8,097 bases of DNA from Aquincolibacterium sp041674705 (GTDB lineage Bacteria; Omnitrophota; Omnitrophia; Omnitrophales; Aquincolibacteriaceae): the NCBI GenBank assembly GCA_041674705.1, contig JBAYVF010000032.1:1-8097 (forward strand), given 5' to 3'. Made by a program: the position numbers and the translations under genes. Below the pieces are notes generated by a model. It ran no database searches, was not told the DNA's origin, and saw only the letters and a program-made list of their open reading frames with translations. Shown piece after piece: positions 1-5,673 of the stretch. Numbering within the stretch: the stretch's first letter is position 1; every line of letters starts with the position of its first letter.

Positions 1-180
1 GGCTTCCTTTTGGATGGCTACGGTTTCGCTTTGGATGAGCGCGAGGCGGTAGCACTCTTCCAGGGATAGTGTGGGAGTTTTAAGGACCGTGGTTGGAACA
101 GCTTTTTCTTTTGCCTGGGCAAGGGGCGAGACTGAAAGCGTCAGCGCGAGGCAAAAGATGAAGGAATTTCTAAATCTCAT
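1..180 (-). CDS. TolC-like outer-membrane efflux protein, N-terminal fragment
   Basis: Partial gene: 60 codons starting with ATG at 180 on the minus strand and open through the left edge. The first 23 or so residues (MRFRNSFIFCLALTLSVSPL then AQA) form a signal peptide with basic N-region, hydrophobic core and A-x-A cleavage site. After a short linker comes TLSLEECYRLALIQSETV, the typical opening of the outer-membrane efflux protein (TolC/OEP) family, where LSLEEC..LAL marks the first helix. Family members form trimeric channels through the outer membrane for drug, metal or secretion pumps; the substrate cannot be told from this fragment. A GAGGT ribosome binding site lies at 187-191, 6 nt upstream. 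The start overlaps the end of the MarR-type gene by 11 bases, so the two are probably translationally coupled and the pump genes likely follow outside the window. The identification rests on a short stretch. Confidence 0.72.
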   Translation of the reverse strand, partial: MRFRNSFIFCLALTLSVSPLAQAKEKAVPTTVLKTPTLSLEECYRLALIQSETVAIQKEA

Positions 181-619
181 TTTTAGACCTCAACGAAAAA
201 TCATCCATGACCTTGGAGACGGTGGCATAGAAACGACCGATGATCTGATGTTCCTTGCCGCTGAATTGATCGTAGGCCCTGAGGAGAAGCTGGAGGCTGC
301 GTCCCTGGATCTCAGTGATGACCCTTTTCCCCTTGGGAAGTATCTCCAGCAAGATAACGCGCCGGTCTTGGGTGTGGGGGACCCGCTTCAGGAATTTTTT
401 TTCTTCCAGACGATCCACAAGATTCGTGACGGCCGGTTTGGTGATCTCCAGATGGCTGCTGACTTCGGTCATGGAGACAGTGCCCAAAAGCATCAATTGA
501 TAAAGAAGGGTGTATTGCGGTAACGTCAAATCGACCCGGTTGAGCATCTGAACGTACATCCGCGAAAACTTCGGGTGAAGTTCTCGGAAGCTTGCGGCAA
601 AGGCTTCCCGCTCGTTCAT
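170..619 (-). CDS. MarR-family transcriptional regulator
   Basis: A 149-residue protein, the normal length for the MarR family. Dimerisation helices flank a winged helix-turn-helix: residues about 48-72 (SMTEVSSHLEITKPAVTNLV) are the HTH, with TKPAVTNLVDRLE as recognition helix, and residues 80-90 (VPHTQDRRVIL) are the wing with the conserved D-R-R. MarR proteins bind palindromic operators as dimers and usually repress their own operon until a phenolic or other small ligand binds. The ATG at 619 is preceded by CAGGAG at 629-634 with 9 nt spacing. The stop lies inside the start of the efflux gene (11-base overlap), so it probably controls export of a toxic compound. A palindrome at 646-657 just upstream would suit autoregulation. 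The family is secure; the ligand is unknown. Confidence 0.92.
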   Translation of the reverse strand: MNEREAFAASFRELHPKFSRMYVQMLNRVDLTLPQYTLLYQLMLLGTVSMTEVSSHLEITKPAVTNLVDRLEEKKFLKRVPHTQDRRVILLEILPKGKRVITEIQGRSLQLLLRAYDQFSGKEHQIIGRFYATVSKVMDDFSLRSKNEI

Positions 620-645
620 GGACCAGGGCTCCTGCGTTGACGAAA

Positions 646-670
646 TTAGTTAACTATATTAACTATTAAC
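646..670 (-). promoter_or_regulatory. Candidate MarR operator/promoter region
   Basis: The sequence TTAGTTAACTAT at 646-657 contains the perfect 10-bp palindrome TAGTTAACTA (647-656) and matches the general TTAG-N4-CTAA layout of SlyA/MarR sites at all but one position. The TTAAC core repeats at 650, 659 and 666, giving three similar half-sites in an AT-rich block. On the minus strand TATAGT (658-653) could be a -10 element overlapping the palindrome; I see no good -35. Its position 27 bases ahead of the regulator start fits autorepression. Binding is inferred from sequence only. Confidence 0.45.
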
Positions 671-733
671 ATTTTGAAGTATATAGGACTCGAGAGAAAA
701 AAGCAAGGGGGAAGAAAAGATTTTTCAGATTAA

Positions 734-1366
734 TTAATTGAAGAGGCGGGCGGCCAGGATGCCGTTTAGGATGAACTGAACGGCGATCGCCGCAAGGACG
801 AGACCCATGAGGCGGCTCAGGATCTTGAGAGCGATCACACTGAGCATCTTGGAGCGGACGGCGACGATCCAGAGGATCAAAAGCGTGAGGATGGAGACGA
901 GCAAGATAGCGCCTGCCAGGATCATATGATGGGCGGCCGTTTCAGCCCTGTTCGTCAAAAGAATGACGGCGGTGATCGCGCCCGGGCCTGCGAGCATGGG
1001 AACCGCCATGGGAGTTACAGCAACATCGTCCTTGGCGATACCCTCGGCTTTTTCTTCCTGGGTTTCTTTGAGCGCCGTACGGCGGGCCTGCAACATGTCC
1101 AGGGCCACGAGGAGAAGCACAATGCCTCCGGCGATCTCAAAAGCCGGGAGCGTGATCCCAAACGCCGTGAGAAGCCTTTGGCCGAATAAAAAGCTCAGGA
1201 GCAGAACAGCGAATGTAATGGCAGAAGCCAACTGAGCCATGCGAACCCGTTCCTGATTCGTGTTTTTCTGGGTCATGGCTAAAAAAGCGGGAATAAGCCC
1301 GATCGGGTCGACGATGACAAAAAGAGATGTAATGGAAAGGATCGTAAAATCGAGAGCGTTTATCAT
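734..1366 (-). CDS. MarC-family integral membrane protein
   Basis: A 210-residue, very hydrophobic protein with about six membrane segments, the usual size for the MarC family (formerly UPF0056). Characteristic stretches are FVIVDPIGLIPAFLAMT (residues 16-32), the helix AGGIVLLLVALDML (79-92), VTPMAVPMLAGPGAIT (117-132) and the C-terminal helix RLMGLVLAAIAVQFILNGI (185-203). A charged cytoplasmic loop (about 94-114) separates the two halves. The family sits in the inner membrane and its transported substrate is not established; despite the name, E. coli MarC was shown not to be a drug-resistance protein. The only Shine-Dalgarno-like match next to the ATG is AAGG just 2 nt away, while a perfect AAGGAGGT lies 36 nt upstream (1410-1403). 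The gene is 115 bp upstream of the MarR-type gene on the same strand; I see no convincing terminator between them, so a functional link is possible but unproven. Confidence 0.9.
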   Translation of the reverse strand: MINALDFTILSITSLFVIVDPIGLIPAFLAMTQKNTNQERVRMAQLASAITFAVLLLSFLFGQRLLTAFGITLPAFEIAGGIVLLLVALDMLQARRTALKETQEEKAEGIAKDDVAVTPMAVPMLAGPGAITAVILLTNRAETAAHHMILAGAILLVSILTLLILWIVAVRSKMLSVIALKILSRLMGLVLAAIAVQFILNGILAARLFN

Positions 1367-1441
1367 GGCCTTAAAACATCGGCAAAAAGCGTGAGTGTCT
1401 TGACCTCCTTGGACGAGAGCGAAGGGCCGGATGGGGGAGGC

Positions 1442-1470
1442 TTGGAGGGAAGAGTGGATTGTGGCATAAT
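1442..1470 (+). promoter_or_regulatory. Candidate extended -10 promoter for the PEGA protein
   Basis: TGG-CATAAT at 1462-1470 resembles an extended -10 element (TGn plus five of six TATAAT bases). TTGGAG at 1442-1447 lies 17 bp upstream but matches the -35 consensus at only three positions. Transcription would start at about 1477, exactly at the ATG chosen for the downstream gene, which would give a leaderless message. The region also contains GGAGG (1444-1448), which would instead serve as a ribosome binding site for the alternative TTG start at 1459. Confidence 0.35.
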
Positions 1471-1476
1471 GGGCCC

Positions 1477-2934
1477 ATGGTCCTTTTCAGAAAGATCCTC
1501 TTTTATCTTTTTCTGGTGCTCTATCTTGTGCTGTGCCCGATCATTATCCTCTATGCGTTCGGCTATATTTTCACGCCCAAGGTTGAGGAGGGGTTTGCCA
1601 AGACGGGGTTGATCCATATTGAGACGCTTCCTGCCAATGCTTTTATTTCGATCGGAGATAAACGTAATGTCGGGAAAACGCCAGCCACGGTCCGGAATCT
1701 CCTTCCCGGGCCGTACGACGTCAAAGTCCTGCTGCGCGGGTTCAGACCTTGGGAACGGAAGGTGGACGTCGAGCCGGGGAAGGCCGTCAATTTTGAAAAA
1801 GTTTTACTGATCCCGCAGAGCCTCAAGACCCGGATCTTGATCGCCGAATCCTTCGAGGCTCTTTGGCCGGTTCCCGGGACCCGGTTCCTGCTTCTCAAAA
1901 AAACCGAGCGTGCCGGGGATTTGAGAGTATTTGACTGGAAGAATGAAGTCTCCCGCCCCGTCCTCCCCGAGGCCTCTTCTTTTGAGGGTTCGACGCTCAT
2001 CAAGGTTTTCAAGGCCAAAGAGAGTCCCTTCGTCATTTTGCAGATGAAGACTCCCGGAGGCATGAAATTCCTGGGATGCCAGCTGGATAAAGAAAAAACG
2101 GAAGTGAAGGATCTCTCGGGCCTTTTTGCGGCGGGGGAGCCTTCCGAGATCCTCTGGGAGGGCGGCCGCCCCGACTATCTTTTCGCGTTGCAGGGACAGA
2201 ATCTCTCGCGTATTGACCTTGAAAAGATGATCGTGCTCCCGGATTTTCTTGCAAAGATCCGCGGTTTCGGACTTTATAAGAATAAGGTCTATGCCCTTCG
2301 CGGTTCCTCGATCGTTCGTTTAGGTTTTAACGCCAAAAAAGGGGAAGAGGTTATTGTGGAAAAAGGCATTTTTCTCGAGAATCTCTTTGGAGACGAGGAA
2401 AAATACAAGATCGATTTTATTTCAAACGACACGATCTGTTTTCGCGGAGAGCGCGGGGAACTTTTTTCGAACGCGTTGCCTTATCGTTTTGTGGATGAAG
2501 GGGTGCGGGGGTATCACCCCGATCCTGACGGCCGGAAGGTTGCGCTGTGGCAGGAAGGACGGGTGGGTGTGCTGGATTTCGAAAAACCGGAACACAAAAA
2601 AGAGTTTTTCGAGCGCGGGCCCGAGATCGATTGGATCTTTGAGAAGGGGAAGAATATTCGCCAGGCTTATTTTGTTTATGATGCCGCTTACGTTCTGTTT
2701 TGCGATGAAGACAAAATATTTCTCGCCCACGCCGGAGAACGGTATGTGGCTCTGGAGAAGCTCGTGCGGGTGCGGACGGGGAGCGGGTTCTTTTATACCG
2801 AGAAAACCGGAAAACTTTATTATCTGGAATCCTCCCGGGGAGAGTTTATGGCCGCGGACATTCTTCCGGAGGGGATCACGCTTTCCAGCATGATCGATGA
2901 TCTGGAAAAAGAGACGCAAGGGGCCCGAGCATGA
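1477..2934 (+). CDS. Membrane-anchored PEGA-domain protein, possible beta-propeller
   Basis: 485 residues from this ATG. An N-terminal hydrophobic segment (residues about 6-32, LFYLFLVLYLVLCPIIILYA) acts as an uncleaved anchor. A PEGA domain follows (about 44-112): IHIETLPANAFISIGD, KTPATVRNLLPGPYDVKV and FRPWERKVDVEPGK are the usual beta-strand landmarks of this extracytoplasmic, S-layer-associated fold. The remaining 370 residues are rich in short beta-type strands with repeats such as KVALWQEGRVGVLDF and AYVLFCDEDKIFLAHAG, which suggest a divergent beta-propeller; no catalytic motif is visible. A TTG at 1459 in the same frame has a GGAGG at 10 nt and adds six residues; I prefer the ATG because the anchor then starts normally. 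The stop overlaps the start of the glycosyltransferase gene (ATGA), so the products are probably made together and may act on the same polysaccharide. PEGA call is firm; the propeller is an inference. Confidence 0.82.
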   Translation: MVLFRKILFYLFLVLYLVLCPIIILYAFGYIFTPKVEEGFAKTGLIHIETLPANAFISIGDKRNVGKTPATVRNLLPGPYDVKVLLRGFRPWERKVDVEPGKAVNFEKVLLIPQSLKTRILIAESFEALWPVPGTRFLLLKKTERAGDLRVFDWKNEVSRPVLPEASSFEGSTLIKVFKAKESPFVILQMKTPGGMKFLGCQLDKEKTEVKDLSGLFAAGEPSEILWEGGRPDYLFALQGQNLSRIDLEKMIVLPDFLAKIRGFGLYKNKVYALRGSSIVRLGFNAKKGEEVIVEKGIFLENLFGDEEKYKIDFISNDTICFRGERGELFSNALPYRFVDEGVRGYHPDPDGRKVALWQEGRVGVLDFEKPEHKKEFFERGPEIDWIFEKGKNIRQAYFVYDAAYVLFCDEDKIFLAHAGERYVALEKLVRVRTGSGFFYTEKTGKLYYLESSRGEFMAADILPEGITLSSMIDDLEKETQGARA

Positions 2935-4568
2935 AATTCCGTTACTCGCGTCAGGGTTTAAATAAAAAGGAAATTGTCTTGCAGCGTTTTTTCGAAACGC
3001 TTCCGGGACTGACGAGTTGGACGCTGATCCTGGGGCTGGTGGCGCTTTCGATCTGGATGCCCTTGGCCGCCGCGATCGCCGTGATCGTTTTTATGCTGGC
3101 CTGGGTCCTGAGGCTTTTTTATCTGACGATCTTCCTTCTCCTTTCCTACGTCAGACTTTCGATCGAGAAAGATACGGATTGGCTGGGACGTATTCGAGGT
3201 ATGGACCGGTTTGAGGCCTACCTTGCGGAGACCCGCGAAGGGTGTCATGCGAAAGACTGGTACAAACGGATCTCTCATTGGGCGCACCAGAAAGATCTGG
3301 AAAAGTTGAAAGCATCCGGGGATGTCCCGCCGCGTTCTTCCGAGATCTTTCATCTGGTGGTGATCCCCGTTGTCAAAGAATCTCCGTCGGTGGTGGCGGC
3401 GAATGTCCTGAGCGTCGCTCATAATAAAGCCTTTGCCGGCCAGACGATGATCGTCCTGGCGGTCGAGGCGAGGGCCGAGGAATCCGTGCGAGAGGGAATG
3501 AAGCGGATCGCGGACGAGTATCGTGGCCGGTTCATGGAGTTCCTCGTGGTGGAGCATCCGGACGGTCTTCCCGGCGAGGCGCGTGTCAAAGGCGCAAACA
3601 CCAGCTATGCTGCCCGGGCCGCGGCCAAGTATTTTGAAGAACGCAAGATTCCGTTCGGGAATGTGATCGTTTCCTGTTTTGACGCGGATACGGTGGTGGG
3701 CCCCGATTACTTCGCCTGTCTGACCTACTGTTTTATGAATTGTCCCGACCGGCACCGGGCGAGTTTTCAGCCGATCCCTGTTTTTCATAACAACATTTGG
3801 GAAGTGCCGGGATTCGCGCGCGTGATCGAGACCGGTTCCTCCTTTTTTCAGCTGATTGAGACCACGGATCCGGAAAGGCTTGTGACATTTTCAAGCCATA
3901 GCATGAGTTTTAAGGCGCTCGTGGATGTAGGGTATTGGTCCGTCGATATGATCTCGGAAGATTCCGGGATTTTCTGGAAATCTTATCTTTATTTCGAGGG
4001 ACAATATCAAGTCGTCCCCATGCCGATCACGCTCTCCATGGATATCGTGGATGCGGGTTCCTGGTGGGGGACCGTGGGGAGCCTTTATAAGCAAAAAAGA
4101 CGATGGGCGTGGGGGGTCGAGAATTTCCCGCTCGTGATGCGCGGGTTCCTTGCGAGTAAGAAAATATCCCTTTCCGACAAGCTTCAACACGGTTTCAAAC
4201 TTTTTGAAGGGCAGGTCACTTGGGCGGCCCTGCCGTTCCTGTTGACCTTTGTCGGATGGCTTCCCGCGATCTCCGCCGGGAATGAATTCTCAAATACGGT
4301 CCTCTATTATAACGCGAGCCGGTTCACCCAGGCGATCTTTGGGCTCTCCACGATCGCTCTTTTGGGGACCATCATCATGAGCCTTTGGCTCCTCCCCAAG
4401 AAAAAGAAAAGGTTCTCGCTCTTTTGGACTTTAATCCATGGGCTGGAGTGGTTCCTTGTTCCGTTCATTCTTGTTTTCCTCAGTGCTATGCCCGCCCTGG
4501 ACGCCCAGACGCGCCTTATGTTCAACAAGAGAATGGAGTTCTGGGTTTCAGATAAAAGACGGATTTGA
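2931..4568 (+). CDS. Membrane family 2 glycosyltransferase (processive type)
   Basis: 545 residues. Two membrane helices open the protein (about 30-75), a cytoplasmic GT-A domain spans about 138-400, and about three membrane helices follow (about 430-446, 468-488, 500-520). Signature residues are the DAD nucleotide-sugar/metal motif (251-253, in SCFDADTVVGPDYF), the ED pair that should carry the catalytic base (343-344, in ISEDSGIFWK) and the QKRRW acceptor motif (388-392). This D, DxD, ED, Q(x)xRW set is that of processive GT2 enzymes such as cellulose and hyaluronan synthases, which polymerise a sugar and extrude it across the membrane. The donor sugar cannot be read from sequence. The stretch before the GT domain (about 80-137) is longer than in minimal enzymes. 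The start overlaps the stop of the PEGA gene by four bases, a strong sign of an operon, and a hairpin terminator overlaps the 3' end. Confidence 0.88.
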   Translation: MKFRYSRQGLNKKEIVLQRFFETLPGLTSWTLILGLVALSIWMPLAAAIAVIVFMLAWVLRLFYLTIFLLLSYVRLSIEKDTDWLGRIRGMDRFEAYLAETREGCHAKDWYKRISHWAHQKDLEKLKASGDVPPRSSEIFHLVVIPVVKESPSVVAANVLSVAHNKAFAGQTMIVLAVEARAEESVREGMKRIADEYRGRFMEFLVVEHPDGLPGEARVKGANTSYAARAAAKYFEERKIPFGNVIVSCFDADTVVGPDYFACLTYCFMNCPDRHRASFQPIPVFHNNIWEVPGFARVIETGSSFFQLIETTDPERLVTFSSHSMSFKALVDVGYWSVDMISEDSGIFWKSYLYFEGQYQVVPMPITLSMDIVDAGSWWGTVGSLYKQKRRWAWGVENFPLVMRGFLASKKISLSDKLQHGFKLFEGQVTWAALPFLLTFVGWLPAISAGNEFSNTVLYYNASRFTQAIFGLSTIALLGTIIMSLWLLPKKKKRFSLFWTLIHGLEWFLVPFILVFLSAMPALDAQTRLMFNKRMEFWVSDKRRI

Positions 4569-4585
4569 GCCGTCTTATCTCTTTT
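4556..4585 (+). terminator. Rho-independent terminator after the glycosyltransferase
   Basis: AAGACGG (4556-4562) pairs with CCGTCTT (4570-4576) around a 7-nt loop that contains the TGA stop codon. The flanking AGATA and ATCT extend the stem with a small bulge. A modest T-rich tail (CTTTT, 4581-4585) follows. The hairpin is convincing; the tail is weak. Confidence 0.55.
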
Positions 4586-4672
4586 AATATCAATAAGTTA
4601 CGTGCTTTGTGTTACTTTTTGTCTCAAAGGGATACCCATGAAAATAAGGCCAGAAAAAGAGGGGTCACCTAA

Positions 4673-4701
4673 TTGACAGGGGGTGTTTCACAGCGTACAC
4701 T
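4673..4701 (+). promoter_or_regulatory. Strong sigma70-type promoter
   Basis: A perfect TTGACA -35 box (4673-4678), an optimal 17-bp spacer and a TACACT -10 box (4696-4701). The predicted start is about A4708. No reading frame begins soon after it; the first good start codon with a ribosome binding site is at 5167, about 460 nt downstream, so the promoter should drive a structured RNA, a long leader, or both. Confidence 0.7.
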
Positions 4702-4707
4702 TTGGTC

Positions 4708-5130
4708 AGAAGTGGAAACCAACAGTGAGGTGAAACCCGAAAGAACCCTGAAGTTTCGAAGGGTAGCATCGGAGGGTCTTTAAACCTTCCGGTGACGTGG
4801 AAAATAAAAGATAACGTCTTTGGTTTTAAGTGATGGCCCGCGGAGTGCGGGGTATTGCTTGGAACTTAAAAGGCGTTTTTTTTATACCCTTCGAAGATCG
4901 GGACAGCATTCGAGCGATGGTGCAGTCCTGATTCTCATTTATTAAAAATAAACGGGTAATCAGGGCAGTCCTTGTCGGCCATTCAGAAATGAATAAAAGA
5001 CAAGGGCAGTACCGCCTCACAAAAACCCGAGAAAACCTGGGCTGTCCCAATACCTATCAATTCCGCGTAGCGGAAATTGGGGCTGTCCAAGTCGACCCCT
5101 CTTGAAATGAAACAAGAGACTTGGGCTGCG
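4708..5130 (+). ncRNA. Candidate large structured RNA or leader with tandem hairpins
   Basis: No plausible protein is encoded here, but complementarity is dense. An outer helix pairs 4725-4732 (GTGAGGTG) with 5013-5020. Inside it, 4755-4765 (TTCGAAGGGTA) pairs perfectly with 4885-4895, enclosing an 11-bp hairpin (4767-4777 with 4784-4794) and a hairpin followed by eight T (4813-4883). Further stems: 4927-4933 with 4958-4964 (CCTGATT/AATCAGG), 4970-4976 with 4999-5005 (CCTTGTC/GACAAGG), 5046-5051 with 5076-5081 (CCCAAT/ATTGGG, topped by TTCCGC/GCGGAA) and 5087-5093 with 5118-5124 (CCAAGTC/GACTTGG, topped by TCTTG/CAAGA). The stems differ in sequence but are joined by near-identical linkers GCAGT or GCTGT/C at 4922, 4965, 5006, 5041, 5082 and 5125. 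Different stems with preserved pairing argue for RNA structure. It does not match the tmRNA, RNase P, 6S, SRP or riboswitch consensus sequences I know. No terminator follows at 5130, so it may be the 5' leader of the next gene. Ends are approximate. Confidence 0.55.
4813..4883 (+). terminator. Internal terminator-like hairpin with U8 tract
   Basis: AACGTC (4813-4818) and TTTTAAGT (4824-4831) pair with the contiguous ACTTAAAA (4864-4871) and GGCGTT (4872-4877), giving 14 bp with a 5-nt bulge. An inner CCCGC/GCGGG hairpin (4837-4841 with 4847-4851) caps it. Eight T residues (4876-4883) follow directly. It could end a short RNA of about 170 nt or act as an attenuator. GACGT (4794-4798) could pair with ACGTC (4814-4818) and open the base of the stem. 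The helix is AT-rich, so termination strength is uncertain. Confidence 0.45.
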
Positions 5131-5166
5131 CCGCGAAAAAGTAGCACAAAAAGGAGATTCAAGAAC

Positions 5167-5469
5167 ATGAAGAGTAGATTAGTGGTAAGTCTTTTAGTGG
5201 TGATGGCGATGCTTTGCCCGGCTTTTGCATTTGCCGCCGAGCAGAACCCCGTAGTGGTTGATGAAACGGTGGTTGTGGCGGAAGATGCCAAGACCGGTGA
5301 TGTGGTGGGCGAGGCTGTTGTTACGGATGAGCTTTATGCTCCGGAAACTGCCAAGGACATCAAAGCTGAAGCCAAGGAAGAAATCAAAGAAGTAAAGGCT
5401 GAAGCGAAGGCCGAAGTGAAAGATATCAAGGCGGAAGAGAAGGAAGCCTTGAAAGAAGCAAAGATGTAA
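5167..5469 (+). CDS. Small exported protein with hendecad Lys/Glu/Ala repeats
   Basis: 100 residues, starting at an ATG with AAGGAG at 5151-5156 (10 nt spacing); the upstream in-frame TTG at 5077 would lie within the RNA-like region and is unlikely. Residues 1-23 are a Sec signal peptide (MKSRLVVSLLVVMAMLCPAF then AFA before AEQ); the Cys at 17 is not in a proper lipobox. Residues 24-62 are acidic and Val-rich. Residues 63-100 consist of three exact-length 11-residue repeats (KDIKAEAKEEI, KEVKAEAKAEV, KDIKAEEKEAL) and a partial fourth (KEAKM). Positions 3 and 11 are always Ile, Val or Leu, the rest Lys, Glu or Ala: a hendecad amphipathic helix, suited to a right-handed coiled coil or surface binding. 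I do not recognise the family. The mature protein should be periplasmic or secreted. It is probably expressed from the 4673 promoter. Confidence 0.8.
   Translation: MKSRLVVSLLVVMAMLCPAFAFAAEQNPVVVDETVVVAEDAKTGDVVGEAVVTDELYAPETAKDIKAEAKEEIKEVKAEAKAEVKDIKAEEKEALKEAKM
5353..5451 (+). repeat. Three tandem 33-bp coding repeats (hendecad units)
   Basis: Units at 5353-5385, 5386-5418 and 5419-5451 encode KDIKAEAKEEI, KEVKAEAKAEV and KDIKAEEKEAL. The DNA copies differ mostly at third codon positions (for example GCT/GCG, AAG/AAA), so the 11-residue pattern looks kept by selection on the protein, not by a very recent duplication. Confidence 0.75.
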
Positions 5470-5599
5470 GACTTGCTTCCTGTTGTTCCGAACAGGAGCA
5501 TGATCGCCTAATCCCCGGGGTTCCGGGGACCGGGAGAAATAGAAAGGTGAACCGAGCTTCCTTAAAAGGAGGTGAGGCGGGCTAATCTGCGGTCCGAAC

Positions 5600-5619
5600 C
5601 CTGCCTGCCGGCAGGCAGG
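5600..5619. repeat. 20-bp perfect palindrome
   Basis: CCTGCCTGCC followed immediately by GGCAGGCAGG, a perfect inverted repeat with no spacer, built from the tetramer CCTG/CAGG. From memory, this motif is scattered through some candidate-phylum genomes and leaves peptide traces such as PACRQAG when it lands in coding sequence; I cannot count copies here. It probably is a dispersed genomic repeat and not part of a gene. Confidence 0.7.
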
Positions 5620-5644
5620 CAAGAACCAACTAATCCCGTCGGCG

Positions 5645-5673
5645 TTGCAGATTGTTATCATCTAGGATAGAAT
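5645..5673 (+). promoter_or_regulatory. Possible promoter for the TerC-family gene
   Basis: TTGCAG (5645-5650) and TAGAAT (5668-5673) are separated by 17 bp. The -10 matches TATAAT at five of six positions, the -35 at only three. The predicted start, about 5680, falls at the base of the 5679-5710 hairpin, so a transcript would begin with that hairpin. Weak evidence. Confidence 0.25.

Noticed and set aside
1363..1617. 84-codon minus-strand frame whose stop overlaps the marC start (ATGA)
   Set aside because: It runs into the N-terminal coding part of the PEGA gene, has proline- and lysine-rich non-family sequence and no ribosome site at its start; the overlap is probably chance.
4638..4676. 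12-codon plus-strand frame MKIRPEKEGSPN
   Set aside because: It is very short, has no clear ribosome site and ends inside the -35 box. The rest of 4588-4672 shows nothing I can name.
4708..5130. tmRNA, RNase P RNA, 6S RNA, SRP RNA or a self-splicing intron
   Set aside because: None of their hallmark sequences (tRNA-like ends and tag frame, RNase P core motifs, SRP apical loop, intron domain V) is present.
4920..5130. CRISPR array
   Set aside because: The repeats are only about 7-9 bases, the intervals are internally self-complementary and no cas genes are nearby.
4983..5291. 102-codon minus-strand frame across the RNA-like region and the hendecad gene
   Set aside because: It is antisense to a gene with a clear signal peptide and ribosome binding site, and shows no recognisable domain.
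5513..5600. ykkC (guanidine-type) or yybP-ykoY (manganese) riboswitch
   Set aside because: Only short resemblances such as GGGTTCCG and GGGAGA; the defining ACACGG, GGGGAGUA and paired-loop elements were not found.
5194..5661. 155-codon minus-strand frame containing LPACRQAG
   Set aside because: The peptide comes from translating the 20-bp palindrome and the rest is antisense to the hendecad gene.
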